Position numbers and translations under genes: made by a program | Source of the DNA: Hyphomicrobiales bacterium | GTDB taxonomy: Bacteria > Pseudomonadota > Alphaproteobacteria > Rhizobiales > Rhizobiaceae | DNA: 64,000 nt | Direction: 5' to 3' | Assembly (NCBI GenBank): GCA_900473745.1 | Contig: UCMW01000005.1 | Location: 205,485-269,484, forward strand | Part shown: positions 43,522 through 52,704 of the stretch, piece after piece | How the letters are laid out: every line of letters starts with the position of its first letter | Position numbering within the stretch: the stretch's first letter is position 1 | Notes under the pieces: model-generated | Told to the model about the DNA's origin: nothing | Seen by the model: the letters and a program-made list of their open reading frames with translations, nothing else | Database searches by the model: none

Positions 43522-46500
43522 ATGACCGCTGGACCCTTTTACGAGATCGGACTGCGCAGCAATTTCTCCTTCCTGGACGGTGCCTCCCATGCCGAGGAAT
43601 TGGTGGAGCGCGCACTTCTCCTCGGTCTCTCGGGCCTCGGCCTCGCCGATCGAAACACGGTCGCCGGTGTCGTGCGCCTGCATGCCTCGGCCAAGCTGAA
43701 CGGCCTCGAATTCCGACCCGGTGCCCGGCTCGTTTTTGACGACGAGACGCCGGAGCTTCTCGCCTATCCGATGAACCGCAAGGGATGGGGCAATCTCTGC
43801 CGCATGCTGAGCGAGGGAAATCTGCGGTCCAAAAAGGGCATTTGCACGCTTTGGGAAAAGGATCTCTTCGACTGGTCGGAACATCTGCTGTTTGTTGCCA
43901 TGCCGCCTTCACTGCCCGGAGCTGCCGATGTCGAGAGGTTCGAGACCCGCCTCGCCCATATTCGGCTTCGGCTTGGAGATCGGCTCCATCTCGCCCTCGT
44001 TCCGCGGTATGACGGGTTCGACCAGAAAACCTTCGGCGAACTGGACGGAATAGCGAGAAGGCTCGATCTTCCGCTGATCGCAACGAATGATGTCCTCTAT
44101 CATGCCCCGGAGCGCAAACCCGTGGCAGACGTCGTCGTCGCGATCAAAGAACATGTGACGATCGCCGAAGCCGGTCTGCGACTGCATGCCCATGCCGAGC
44201 GACACCTGAAGAGCCCGGCCGAAATGGCACGTCTGTTCCGCGCCTGGCCAGAAGCCATCGACAACAATGTCCATTTCTTTAGCCGGCTTCAATTTTCTCT
44301 GGATGAATTGTCCCACCAATATCCCGACGAAATCTTCGATGACGAATCCCCGGCCCTGGCGCTGCGCCGACTGACCTATGAAGGCGCGCGAAAACGCTAT
44401 CCGAACGAAATTCCCAGGAAAGTCCTCGGCCTTCTCGACTATGAGCTGAAGCTGATCGCCGAGAAACGATACGAGCCGTATTTCCTCACGGTCTACCGGA
44501 TCGTCTGTCATGCGCGAAAGGTGGGCATCCTCTGCCAGGGCCGTGGCTCCGCCGCCAATTCCGCCGTCTGCTTCTGCCTCGGCATCACGGAGGTCGATCC
44601 GCAAAAGACGACCCTGCTCTTTGATCGCTTCCTGTCCACCGAACGCGACGAACCGCCCGATATCGATGTCGATTTCGAGCATGAGAAGCGCGAGGAGGTG
44701 ATCCGGTTCATCTACGAGACCTATGGCCGCGAACATGCGGCGCTGACCGCCGCCGTCATAAGCTACCGCGCCCGCTCGGCCGGCCGCGAGGTCGCCAAGG
44801 CTTTCGGCCTGTCGGATGATGTTCAATCGGCGCTGGCCGGCTCGATCTGGGGCTGGTGGACCAGCGATTTCACCGAGGAGCAGGCCAAGGCGGCCGGGCT
44901 CGACCTCAAGGATCCGACCACACGGCGCGTCCTCGCCTATGCGCAGGCCTTGCAGAATTTTCCCCGACATCTCTCCCAGCATGTCGGCGGCTTCGTCATC
45001 ACCCGGGACCGCCTGGACGAGGTGGTTCCGATCATGAACACGGCGGACGGCCGCTACATGGTCGAATGGGACAAGGATGATCTCGATACGCTGAAGATCC
45101 TCAAGATCGACGTTTTGGCACTTGGCATGCTCACCTGCCTCGCCAAGGCCTTCAAGCTGCTGTCCGCCCATTATGATCGCCACGAGACGCTTGCCTCGGT
45201 CAACGAGAACCAATGCGACGACGTCTATGACATGATCTGCCGCGCCGACACGCTCGGCGTCTTCCAGATCGAAAGCCGGGCCCAGATGAGCATGCTGCCA
45301 CGGCTGAGACCGCGTGTTTTTTACGATCTCGTCATTGAGGTTGCTATCGTCCGCCCCGGTCCGATTCAGGGCAACATGGTTCATCCCTATCTCAAGCGCC
45401 GCGCAGACAAACTCGCCGGTCGCCCGATCGACTATCCCAGCCCCGAACTGCGCACCGTGCTGGAACGCACACTGGGCGTACCCCTCTTCCAGGAGCAGGC
45501 GATGCAGATCGCCATCACGGCTGCCGGCTTCACACCCGCCGAAGCCGACAAGCTGCGCCGCGCCATGGCCACCTTCCGCCGCACGGGTCAGGTTTCGAGC
45601 TTCCAGAAGCGTATGGTGGAAGGCATGGTAGAACGTGGTTACGATCCCGAATTCGCCGCGCGCTGCTTCAGCCAGATCGAGGGTTTCGGCGAATATGGAT
45701 TTCCGGAAAGCCACGCCGCCTCCTTCGCCCTGCTCGTCTACGTCTCCTGCTGGTTCAAGGCCTTCTATCCGGACATCTTCTGCGCCGCGATCCTGAATTC
45801 CCAGCCCATGGGCTTCTATGCGCCGGGCCAACTGGTGCGCGATGCGCGCGAGCACGGCGTCGAGATGAGGCCGGTCGACGTCAATCACGCCGTCTGGGAT
45901 TGTACGCTGGAAGGAGATGAACAAGGACGGCCGGCCTTCGATCCCGCCCGCATTGCATCCCGTCACCGCTCCATGACCGGCGTGATCAGAAGCCGCCACG
46001 CTGTTCGTCTCGGTTTTTGCCAGATCAAGGGGATATCCGAAAGCGAAATGGCCGTGCTCGTCGAGAGGCGTGGCGCAGGTTATGATTCCGTCCGTGATCT
46101 CTGGCTGCGCACGCGCCTGCCCCGCGCGACGATCGAGAAGCTCGCCGATGCGGACTGTTTCTCGTCTCTCGGCCTCAACCGCCGCGACGCCCTCTGGGCC
46201 GCCCAGGCGCTCGATGTGGGATCAGCCGTCGAAGTCCTGCCGCTCTTCCTGGCGCTTCCGGGCCAGGATCTGCAGCAGGAGGCCGAGGTCGCACTCCCCC
46301 GCATGCTGCCGGGCGAAGAAGTGCTCAGCGATTATCGAACGCTATCCTTTTCGCTCAAGGCGCATCCCTTGTCCTTCCTGCGCGAAGCCATGCACCGGGC
46401 CGGCCTCAAATCGGCGGCCGACCTCGAAAACCTGTCTCATGGCGCGAAGGTGGAAATCGCCGGCCTTGTGCTGGTGCGCCAGCGCCCGGGATCGGCCAAG

Positions 46501-46908
46501 GGTGTGATCTTCATGACGCTGGAGGACGAAACGGGCACGACGAACGCCATCGTCTGGCCGAAAACCTTCGAGCGTTACCGGCCGGTGGTGATGGGCGCGA
46601 GGCTGGTTGCCCTGCGCGGCCGACTGCAAAAGGCGCATGGGGTCATTCATGTTGTCGCCGATCATCTCGTCGATGCCAGCGCCCGTCTTGGCCTGCTGCT
46701 TGAGGAGCTCAAAGCCTTCGATACGCTGGCCCATGCCGACGAGGTCCGGCGGCCGGGGGTGGATGCCCGCCAGGCCAAACAAGAGAAGCATGCGCGCACG
46801 ATGCCGATAAAGACACCGCCGGTCCTGCCAGCAGTAGCGCCGCCTCCTGGCCATCCGCGACGCAGCGCCATGGCCGATCTCATGCCGAAAGGACGCAATT
46901 TTCACTGA
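43522..46908 (+). CDS. dnaE2: Error-prone DNA polymerase DnaE2
   Basis: The 1128-residue enzyme is the alpha-subunit-like translesion polymerase of the ImuABC mutasome. It has a PHP domain (~1-75 and beyond; [19 protein letters not shown]), the catalytic palm with [15 protein letters not shown], the fingers with [17 protein letters not shown], and helix-hairpin and OB-fold regions near the end ([28 protein letters not shown]). I start at the ATG at 43522, 10 bp behind imuB; a TTG at 43504 would add six residues. It ends the LexA-controlled operon. Confidence 0.95.
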   Translation: MTAGPFYEIGLRSNFSFLDGASHAEELVERALLLGLSGLGLADRNTVAGVVRLHASAKLNGLEFRPGARLVFDDETPELLAYPMNRKGWGNLCRMLSEGNLRSKKGICTLWEKDLFDWSEHLLFVAMPPSLPGAADVERFETRLAHIRLRLGDRLHLALVPRYDGFDQKTFGELDGIARRLDLPLIATNDVLYHAPERKPVADVVVAIKEHVTIAEAGLRLHAHAERHLKSPAEMARLFRAWPEAIDNNVHFFSRLQFSLDELSHQYPDEIFDDESPALALRRLTYEGARKRYPNEIPRKVLGLLDYELKLIAEKRYEPYFLTVYRIVCHARKVGILCQGRGSAANSAVCFCLGITEVDPQKTTLLFDRFLSTERDEPPDIDVDFEHEKREEVIRFIYETYGREHAALTAAVISYRARSAGREVAKAFGLSDDVQSALAGSIWGWWTSDFTEEQAKAAGLDLKDPTTRRVLAYAQALQNFPRHLSQHVGGFVITRDRLDEVVPIMNTADGRYMVEWDKDDLDTLKILKIDVLALGMLTCLAKAFKLLSAHYDRHETLASVNENQCDDVYDMICRADTLGVFQIESRAQMSMLPRLRPRVFYDLVIEVAIVRPGPIQGNMVHPYLKRRADKLAGRPIDYPSPELRTVLERTLGVPLFQEQAMQIAITAAGFTPAEADKLRRAMATFRRTGQVSSFQKRMVEGMVERGYDPEFAARCFSQIEGFGEYGFPESHAASFALLVYVSCWFKAFYPDIFCAAILNSQPMGFYAPGQLVRDAREHGVEMRPVDVNHAVWDCTLEGDEQGRPAFDPARIASRHRSMTGVIRSRHAVRLGFCQIKGISESEMAVLVERRGAGYDSVRDLWLRTRLPRATIEKLADADCFSSLGLNRRDALWAAQALDVGSAVEVLPLFLALPGQDLQQEAEVALPRMLPGEEVLSDYRTLSFSLKAHPLSFLREAMHRAGLKSAADLENLSHGAKVEIAGLVLVRQRPGSAKGVIFMTLEDETGTTNAIVWPKTFERYRPVVMGARLVALRGRLQKAHGVIHVVADHLVDASARLGLLLEELKAFDTLAHADEVRRPGVDARQAKQEKHARTMPIKTPPVLPAVAPPPGHPRRSAMADLMPKGRNFH

Positions 46909-47023
46909 GCCATAACGGTCGGCCGTTCACATCTATCGCATGCCCCCCGAATTTTGTTGACAAAGCGCATCTGGTTTAAGAGAAAGGCGAGAGTAAGTGT
47001 CATGTTTGACGAGTGACCCGACC

Positions 47024-47344
47024 ATGCTGGTCTGCAGCTGCAATTACATCACCGACAAGGACATACAGGCGGTCATCACCGAGATGCTCGATGAGGACTG
47101 TTGGCAGTTGATCGTGCCAGGCAAGGTTTACCATGCCATGGGCAAGCGCGGCCGTTGCTGTGGATGCTTCCCGAATGTCGTCGATCTCATCATTCGAACG
47201 ACCGCAGAATATCACGCCGCCCGCAAGACCGAAGAAACCAAGGTCGTCAACTTCATGGAGCGGCTGAAGCAGTTCCACGAAGAGCAGAAGGCCGCCCTGG
47301 CCGAGCGCCGCCAGACCATGGCAGCCGCACGCCGGGCCGGCTGA
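47024..47344 (+). CDS. bfd: Bacterioferritin-associated ferredoxin-like protein Bfd
   Basis: The 106-residue protein carries a BFD-like 2Fe-2S domain. Cluster ligands are Cys4 and Cys6 (LVCSCNYIT) and Cys45 and Cys48 (RGRCCGC), the C-x-C and C-x2-C spacing of Bfd. It should reduce the ferric core of bacterioferritin to release iron. It is about 40 residues longer than the E. coli protein, with a charged, probably helical tail. The frame is open to a GTG at 46997, but the ATG at 47024 gives the family start. It lies 210 bp before bfr on the same strand. Confidence 0.9.
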   Translation: MLVCSCNYITDKDIQAVITEMLDEDCWQLIVPGKVYHAMGKRGRCCGCFPNVVDLIIRTTAEYHAARKTEETKVVNFMERLKQFHEEQKAALAERRQTMAAARRAG

Positions 47345-47470
47345 TCTCCCACTCCATCTCGTCGCACAGGGCAGGTCACCTGCCCTTTTTCATGGCCTCG
47401 ACCGCGCGTTGGCACGAACCACGCCCGCGCCAGCTGATGACACCCCTGCAGTCATGCCCCCGCTCAAAAG

Positions 47471-47485
47471 TTAGAATCCTTCTAA
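47471..47485. promoter_or_regulatory. Irr-type iron control element upstream of bfr
   Basis: TTAGAA-TCC-TTCTAA is a perfect inverted repeat that matches the ICE motif bound by Irr in rhizobia. It lies just upstream of the probable bfr promoter, so bfr is likely repressed when iron is low. Confidence 0.65.
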
Positions 47486-47491
47486 ACGAAC

Positions 47492-47520
47492 TCGACAGGG
47501 GGAAACAGTGGCGCTAGAGT
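47492..47520 (+). promoter_or_regulatory. Putative bfr promoter
   Basis: TCGACA and TAGAGT are separated by 17 bp, with the -35 one mismatch from TTGACA. The iron box ends six bases upstream of the -35, an arrangement compatible with regulation by Irr. Confidence 0.45.
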
Positions 47521-47554
47521 TGCAGCGTCCGAATTCACATAAGGGATGAACATC

Positions 47555-48040
47555 ATGAAGGGTGATCCGAAGGTCATCGAACGGCTCAACGAAGCTCTGT
47601 TTCTCGAGCTCGGTGCGGTCAACCAGTACTGGCTGCACTACCGCCTCCTCAACGACTGGGGCTATACGAAGCTCGCCAAGAAGGAGCGTGCCGAATCGAT
47701 CGAGGAAATGCAGCACGCCGACAAGCTCATCGACCGGATCATCTTCCTGGAAGGCCACCCGAACCTGCAGCAGGTCGCGCCCCTCCGCATCGGCCAGAAT
47801 GTCAAGGAAGTGCTCGAAGCGGACCTCGCCGGTGAGTACGATGCCCGGACCTCCTACAAGGCCTCGCGCGACATCTGTTACCAGGCCGGCGACTACGTCT
47901 CGATGAAGATCTTCGAACAGCTCCTCATCGACGAAGAAGGCCATATCGATTTCCTGGAGACACAGCTCGAGCTTCTCTCCAAGATCGGCGAAGAGAAATA
48001 CGGCCAGCTGAACGCGGATTCGGCCGACTCGGCCGAATAA
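47555..48040 (+). CDS. bfr: Bacterioferritin
   Basis: The 161-residue protein is haem-containing ferritin, which forms a 24-mer iron store. With the start at 47555 (AAGGG nine bases upstream) the standard numbering holds: Glu18, Tyr25, Glu51, Met52 as axial haem ligand, His54, Glu94 and, in [11 protein letters not shown], Glu127 and His130. The upstream ATG at 47546 would add three residues and shift these. The tail is acidic (ADSADSAE). It follows bfd, its electron donor, and has its own iron-controlled promoter and a strong terminator. Confidence 0.96.
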   Translation: MKGDPKVIERLNEALFLELGAVNQYWLHYRLLNDWGYTKLAKKERAESIEEMQHADKLIDRIIFLEGHPNLQQVAPLRIGQNVKEVLEADLAGEYDARTSYKASRDICYQAGDYVSMKIFEQLLIDEEGHIDFLETQLELLSKIGEEKYGQLNADSADSAE

Positions 48041-48061
48041 TCTGCACTTTCAGCCACTGCG

Positions 48062-48086
48062 AAAGCCCCGTCCGCGGGGCTTTTTT
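48062..48086 (+). terminator. Terminator of bfr
   Basis: GCCCCG-TCCG-CGGGGC, extended by flanking A-T pairs, is followed by six T. It separates bfr from the convergent MoxR gene. Confidence 0.9.
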
Positions 48087-48141
48087 CGTTTCAGGCTACC
48101 GGGTCCGGGCCTGATCAAAGATCGAGAATTGACAGTCAGAA

Positions 48142-48981
48142 TCAACGTTCCCGCCGCGCCATAAACGCCAGCCGCTCGAAAAGATGCACGTCCTGCTCGT
48201 TCTTCAACAGCGCACCATGCAGCTTCGGCAGCGCATTTTTCGCGTCCCCGCGCAGGTCGGCGGGATCCACATCCTCGGCGACGAGCAGCCGGATCCAGTC
48301 GAGCGCTTCCGATGTCGAAGGCTTCTTCTTCAGGCCGGGCGTTTCGCGGATCTCGTAGAACTGGGTGAGCGCATTCCGCAGCAAGGTCTTCTTGATGCCC
48401 GGATAGTGGACCTCGACGATCTTCTCCAGCGTTTCGGCCTCGGGAAACCGGATATAGTGGAAGAAACAGCGGCGCAGGAAGGCGTCCGGCAGCTCCTTCT
48501 CGTTGTTCGACGTGATGATGACGATCGGCCTGATACGGGCCGACACCGTCTCGCCGGTTTCGTAGACATGAAACTCCATTCGGTCGAGTTCCTGCAGCAG
48601 GTCGTTGGGAAACTCGATATCGGCCTTGTCGATTTCGTCGATCAGCAAGACGCACTTCTTTTCGGCGGCAAAGGCCTGCCAGAGCTTGCCTTTGCGGATG
48701 TAATTCTTGACGTCGTTGACACGGGCATCGCCGAGCTGGCTGTCGCGCAGGCGCGAGACCGCATCATATTCATAGAGGCCCTGCTGCGCTTTTGTCGTCG
48801 ACTTGACGTTCCATTCCAGCATGTCGAGACCAAGTGCCGCCGCCACCTGACGGGCAAGCTCGGTTTTGCCGGTACCAGGCTCACCCTTGACCAGCAAGGG
48901 CCGCTCCAGACGGATCGCGGCATTCACCGCGACCATCAGATCCTTGTCGGCAACGTAGTCTGCGGTCCCCTGAAACTTCAT
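48142..48981 (-). CDS. MoxR-family AAA+ ATPase
   Basis: The 279-residue AAA+ protein has Walker A GEPGTGKTE near residue 37, Walker B VLLIDEIDKAD near residue 110, sensor 1 IITSNNEKELPDAFLRRC and the MoxR-type FFHYIRFPE block. MoxR proteins act as chaperones that mature metal enzymes or complexes, mostly with a VWA-domain (CoxE-like) partner encoded next to them. Here no VWA gene is adjacent: downstream lies bfr on the other strand. Its target is therefore unknown. TTCTAGGT-like leader sequences give no regulatory clue. Confidence 0.9.
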   Translation of the reverse strand: MKFQGTADYVADKDLMVAVNAAIRLERPLLVKGEPGTGKTELARQVAAALGLDMLEWNVKSTTKAQQGLYEYDAVSRLRDSQLGDARVNDVKNYIRKGKLWQAFAAEKKCVLLIDEIDKADIEFPNDLLQELDRMEFHVYETGETVSARIRPIVIITSNNEKELPDAFLRRCFFHYIRFPEAETLEKIVEVHYPGIKKTLLRNALTQFYEIRETPGLKKKPSTSEALDWIRLLVAEDVDPADLRGDAKNALPKLHGALLKNEQDVHLFERLAFMARRER

Positions 48982-49344
48982 CGCGTCTGAGCCTCGTTCA
49001 TTCTCGGCCGCAACCTAGTGACGCCTGTGGCCGGGTGCAAGCGCAGGCATGGCTTTCGCCCGCTTACCAGAAAAAGCTTGTATTTTCCTGGCAATCTGAC
49101 AGGCTGTATTCTATGAACGCTGATGCGTGTCCGTCTGCAAGTGCCCCATCCGCAAGGACGGAATTTCGGGCGCCGGACATCACCGACCTTCTCCTCGACC
49201 CAATTTTCGCCGTCCGGACCAGCTGGTCCGGCAGCCAGGCCCCGTATAACGGCAGGCTCCCATAGACCGGCAGGACTGATCGTCCGACCCGCAGGTCACA
49301 GGGCGCCTGTCCCGACCGCAGCCTCCCAGCTGCAGGAGATCCCC
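48982..49344. other. Intergenic region with an 18-bp perfect palindrome
   Basis: These 363 bp lack a convincing gene. They must hold divergent promoters for the MoxR gene and the small-protein pair. A perfect 18-bp palindrome, CCGGACCAG-CTGGTCCGG, occupies 49214-49231, 114 bp before the next start codon; its role is unknown. Confidence 0.5.
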
Positions 49345-49635
49345 ATGTCCAGACATCTCTATTCCATCGGCGACACAGTGACGCTGAAAGATGGCCCCGT
49401 CCGTCTCGCCCGCAGCAATGGCGCCTGCAAAGTACTGGCGACGCTCCCCGAGACCGGCGGTAGCCGCCAGTACCGCGTTCGCTTCGAAAGCGAGAGCTTC
49501 GACCGCTGCATCGCCGAAACCGACATTGATCCCAGCCGCAGCAAGACATCTGCGCGCGCACCGGCTCCTGCAAACACCCCGAAAAAGGAAAGCACATCAT
49601 GGCTAAAGGCCAACAGCGTTCGAACCGCGAAGTAA
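49345..49635 (+). CDS. Hypothetical small protein
   Basis: This is a 96-residue protein I do not recognise. The first ~63 residues read like a compact beta-rich domain (HLYSIGDTVTLKDGPVRLA, then SRQYRVRFESESFDRCIAETDI), and the remainder is Ala/Pro/Lys/Ser-rich. The frame is open upstream to 49123, but AGGAG stands eight bases before the ATG at 49345 and the upstream residues look non-coding. Its 3' end overlaps the next small gene by 37 bases, suggesting coupling. No signal peptide. Confidence 0.7.
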   Translation: MSRHLYSIGDTVTLKDGPVRLARSNGACKVLATLPETGGSRQYRVRFESESFDRCIAETDIDPSRSKTSARAPAPANTPKKESTSWLKANSVRTAK

Positions 49636-49736
49636 GAAAGCCGAAGCAGGACAAGTCCAAGCCTTCCGCAGCTCCGGTGTCGACATTTGCCACGCAGATC
49701 AAGAGCGCCGAAGCGACTTCACCGAAGAAGCGCTGA
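49599..49736 (+). CDS. Small basic protein, 45 residues
   Basis: A short gene starting MAKGQQRSNREVRKPKQDK and ending SAEATSPKKR. AAAGGAAAG stands at good spacing before the ATG, which lies inside the end of the upstream gene in another frame. The product is rich in Lys, Arg, Gln, Ser and Pro, and is probably disordered and nucleic-acid- or ribosome-associated, though this is only composition-based. I believe similar short proteins occur in other Rhizobiales, from memory only. Confidence 0.72.
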   Translation: MAKGQQRSNREVRKPKQDKSKPSAAPVSTFATQIKSAEATSPKKR

Positions 49737-49859
49737 GGCTGACAGGCCCGGATCGCCTTTCAACGGCCATGTCCGGGCCCTTCATTCTCCCGCACCAAGG
49801 CCTCCGTCCCGCTGCTTTGACCTTTCCCTTTTGGGCGAAGATGCGCTAAGGGCTGGCGC

Positions 49860-50513
49860 ATGACCTCGACCTCTTTCACCCTTTTGCTCGGCGGCAGCCT
49901 GACCGTCACGGATCGCCTTCGGGCGCTGACGCAAGCAAGCCGTGTGATCGCGGCCGACAGCGGCATGCGCCATGCGTCGAACCTCGGCATGATGCCCGAG
50001 CTCTGGGTAGGCGATTTCGATAGCAGCGATGCCGCGCTGATCGCGCGCTTTCCAAATGTCGAGCGACGAACTTACCCAGCCGCCAAGGCCGTCACCGACG
50101 GAGAAATCGCGGTCGCCGAAGCGATTGCACGCGGCGCCACCCGGCTGATTTTCGCCGGCGCTCTTGGCGGCGAACGGTCCGACCATGCGCTGCAGCACTA
50201 TCTGAACGCACTCGGCCTGGTCGAAGACGGCTACGAGGTCGTCCTGACCTCCGGCGAGGAAGAGGCCTACCCCTTCGTCGAACAGAGTGAACTCGCGCTC
50301 GAACTGCCGAAGGGCGCGCTTTTCTCCGTGCTGGGCTTTACCACGCTGGAAGGTCTGACGATCCACAACGCGCGGTATCCGCTGCAGGATTTCAGATTGC
50401 CCTTCGGGTCGTCGCGCACGATATCCAACATCGCAGAGGGACCGATTTCGGTTTCGCTTTCCCGTGGCCGGGCCATGCTGCTCGCCCGCCCTTTCGATCT
50501 TTCCGGAGCCTGA
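49860..50513 (+). CDS. thiN: Thiamine pyrophosphokinase
   Basis: The 217-residue enzyme transfers pyrophosphate from ATP to thiamine, giving the active coenzyme TPP. Family motifs are ADSGMRHASNLGMMPELWVGDFDS at residues ~32-55, AVTDGEIAVAEAIARGA and the FAGALGGERSDHALQHYLN block. In bacteria that import thiamine this step is essential; the importer thiBPQ lies 2 kb downstream, separated only by an ABC-F gene on the same strand. It leads into that gene after 4 bp. Confidence 0.92.
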   Translation: MTSTSFTLLLGGSLTVTDRLRALTQASRVIAADSGMRHASNLGMMPELWVGDFDSSDAALIARFPNVERRTYPAAKAVTDGEIAVAEAIARGATRLIFAGALGGERSDHALQHYLNALGLVEDGYEVVLTSGEEEAYPFVEQSELALELPKGALFSVLGFTTLEGLTIHNARYPLQDFRLPFGSSRTISNIAEGPISVSLSRGRAMLLARPFDLSGA

Positions 50514-50517
50514 AACC

Positions 50518-52347
50518 TTGGCGCCTCCCATTCTGAAACTCGATGACATCCAGCTTTCTTTCGGTGGCACGCCACTGCTCGCCGGTGCCGGTCTGCAGGT
50601 CGAACCGGGCGACCGAATCTGCCTGGTCGGCCGCAACGGCTCAGGCAAGTCGACCCTGATGAAAATCGCGGCAGGAATTGTCGAAGCCCAGTCCGGCGAG
50701 GTTTTCCGCCATCCGTCTTCGACGATCCGTTATCTGGAGCAGGCACCGGATTTCGACGGCTATTCCACCGTGCAGGCCTATGCCGAAGCGGGCCTCGGCC
50801 CGGGTGACGATCCCTATCGTGTGGCCTATCTGCTCGAACATCTCGGTCTCACCGGCCAGGAAGATCCAAAACAGCTCTCGGGCGGCGAGGCCCGTCGCGC
50901 GGCCCTCGCCCGCGTGCTCGCACCAGAGCCTGATATCATGATGCTGGATGAGCCGACCAACCATCTCGATCTCCCGACGATCGAATGGCTGGAAGGCGAG
51001 CTGTCGAAGAGCCGCAGCGCACTTGTCCTGATCTCCCACGACCGACGCTTCCTCGAAAAGATCTCGACTGCCACCGTCTGGCTTGATCGCGGCCAGTCGC
51101 GAAGGCTGAACCGCGGCTTCGCGCATTTCGAGGAATGGCGCGACCAGGTTCTCGAAGAAGAAGAGATCGAGCAGCACAAACTCGGCCGCCAGATCGAACG
51201 AGAGGAACACTGGCTGCGCTACGGCGTCACCGCACGCCGCAAGCGCAACATGCGCCGTCTCGGCAATCTGCAGGCACTGCGCGCCAACTACCGCGGCCAC
51301 AAGGGGCCTCAGGGCACGATCCAGGCCTCTGCCACAGAGGGCAAGGAAAGCGGCAAGCTCGTCATCGAGGCGGACAAGATCACCAAGGCCTATGGTGAAC
51401 GCACCATCGTCGCGCCGTTCTCGATCCGCGTGCATCGCGGCGATTGCATCGGTCTGATCGGTCCCAACGGCGCCGGCAAGACGACGCTTCTCAAGATGCT
51501 GACGGGCCAGCTGGCGCCAGACGCGGGCGTCGTGAAGCTCGGCACCAATCTTGAGATTGCCGTCCTCGATCAGAAGCGCGAGGATCTGAACCCGGACGAC
51601 ACGCTTGCCCATTACCTGACCGACGGACGCGGCGACAACCTCTTGGTCAATGGCGAGCAGAAGCATGTCACCGGCTACATGAAGGACTTCCTCTTCCAGC
51701 CGGAACAGGCCCGCACGCCGATCCGCAACCTTTCGGGCGGTGAACGCGCACGTCTGATGCTGGCACGCATCATGGCGAAACCCTCGAACCTGCTCATTCT
51801 CGACGAACCGACCAACGATCTCGACATCGAGACACTCGATCTGCTGCAGGAAATCGTCGCCGGCTATACTGGCACGGTCATCCTCGTCAGCCACGACCGT
51901 GACTTCCTCGACCGCACGGTCACTTCGACTATTGCGCCGGCCAATCCGGATGCGCCAGACGGCCGCTGGATCGAATATGCCGGTGGCTATTCCGACATGC
52001 TCGCGCAGCGCAAGGGGGTCGAGGACGAACGCAAGCGGGTGGAAAAGGCCGAAAGAGCGAAGGCCCAGGAAGCGTCGGGCGGCAAGCCTACGGGCAGCGC
52101 AAACAGCAAGGGCAAGCTCTCCTTCAAACAGAAGTTCGCGCTCGAAAATCTGCCGAAGGAAATGGAGAAGGCGGAGAAGGAAATCGCCGCACGCGAGGCG
52201 AAGATGGCTGATCCCAACCTCTTCACCAAGGATCCGGCAACTTTCAATAAGCTCGCTGCCGAAATGGAAAAGCTGCGCGCCGACATCACCCGCATGGAAG
52301 GGGAATGGCTGGAACTCGAAATGCTGCGGGAAGAACTGGAAGGCTGA
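50518..52347 (+). CDS. ABC-F family ATPase (Uup-like)
   Basis: The 609-residue cytosolic protein has two ABC modules without membrane domains: Walker A GRNGSGKST and GPNGAGKTT, signatures LSGGEARRAALARV and LSGGERARLMLARI, and Walker B MLDEPTNHLD and ILDEPTNDLD. A linker helix pair of the P-site-tRNA interaction motif type lies between them and an acidic/lysine-rich coiled coil (~530-605) ends it, as in Uup. Such proteins act on the ribosome or in replication fidelity. It starts with TTG 50518 (MAPPILKLDDIQL) right after thiN. Confidence 0.93.
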   Translation: MAPPILKLDDIQLSFGGTPLLAGAGLQVEPGDRICLVGRNGSGKSTLMKIAAGIVEAQSGEVFRHPSSTIRYLEQAPDFDGYSTVQAYAEAGLGPGDDPYRVAYLLEHLGLTGQEDPKQLSGGEARRAALARVLAPEPDIMMLDEPTNHLDLPTIEWLEGELSKSRSALVLISHDRRFLEKISTATVWLDRGQSRRLNRGFAHFEEWRDQVLEEEEIEQHKLGRQIEREEHWLRYGVTARRKRNMRRLGNLQALRANYRGHKGPQGTIQASATEGKESGKLVIEADKITKAYGERTIVAPFSIRVHRGDCIGLIGPNGAGKTTLLKMLTGQLAPDAGVVKLGTNLEIAVLDQKREDLNPDDTLAHYLTDGRGDNLLVNGEQKHVTGYMKDFLFQPEQARTPIRNLSGGERARLMLARIMAKPSNLLILDEPTNDLDIETLDLLQEIVAGYTGTVILVSHDRDFLDRTVTSTIAPANPDAPDGRWIEYAGGYSDMLAQRKGVEDERKRVEKAERAKAQEASGGKPTGSANSKGKLSFKQKFALENLPKEMEKAEKEIAAREAKMADPNLFTKDPATFNKLAAEMEKLRADITRMEGEWLELEMLREELEG

Positions 52348-52430
52348 GCTCCCCACGCGGTTTTCACAGTCGGCCGGAGTAGCTCCCCTCTTCTTACGAA
52401 AGACTGCTGCGCGCTCGCGAGCATAAGCTG

Positions 52431-52460
52431 AGCCATGGCCAAGCGAGCTTGGCCATGGCT
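52431..52460. repeat. 14-bp perfect inverted repeat between the ABC-F gene and the TPP riboswitch
   Basis: AGCCATGGCCAAGC and its exact complement are separated by GA. The hairpin lies 83 bp behind the ABC-F stop and 88 bp before the riboswitch. A weak CTGCTTTA follows, so it may end the ABC-F transcript, but it lacks a proper T-run. Confidence 0.6.
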
Positions 52461-52548
52461 GCTTTACGATTGTCTGGCAACAAACGCTCGTGCGAGCGAT
52501 TGCGCCCACCTTGCGCTCGCCGAGCCGGCACGCTATCTCAAGATTGCT

Positions 52549-52646
52549 CTAACGGGGTGCCTTCCGATCCTAGCCGATTGGAATGCTGAGAGGCAGCGAT
52601 GCCAACCCGCGGAACCTGATCCGGTTAACACCGGCGGAGGGATTAG
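52549..52646 (+). promoter_or_regulatory. TPP riboswitch (THI element)
   Basis: The conserved blocks of the TPP aptamer appear in order: ACGGGGTGC at 52552-52560, GCTGAGAGG at about 52584-52592, AACCCG, and the classic AACCTGATCCGGTTAACACC followed by GGCGGAGGGA at 52634-52643. It ends 59 bp before thiB. Translational control is likely, since a GGAGGAGGG ribosome binding site and no obvious terminator lie between aptamer and gene. TPP binding should shut down the thiamine importer. A weak TTGCGC-N17-TATCTC pair (52511-52539) could be the promoter. Confidence 0.95.
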
Positions 52647-52704
52647 ACGCGTCGATCGCAAAGCGCCCTATCCCGAGATCAATTGTTTTTTGGAGGAGGG
52701 CGTC

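Noticed and set aside
43909..45999. A 696-codon minus-strand frame antisense to dnaE2
   Set aside because: Plus-strand DnaE2 motifs are intact across the whole region; the antisense frame has no recognisable domain and reflects high G+C codon bias.
46957..46986. A bfd promoter based on TTGACA at 46957-46962
   Set aside because: The -35 is perfect, but no acceptable -10 box occurs at 16-18 bp spacing, so it was not listed as a feature.
49035..49344. Open frames in the gap before the small-gene pair
   Set aside because: Translations are Pro/Arg/Ser-rich without a ribosome binding site; the frame leading into the 49345 gene is only an open upstream extension.
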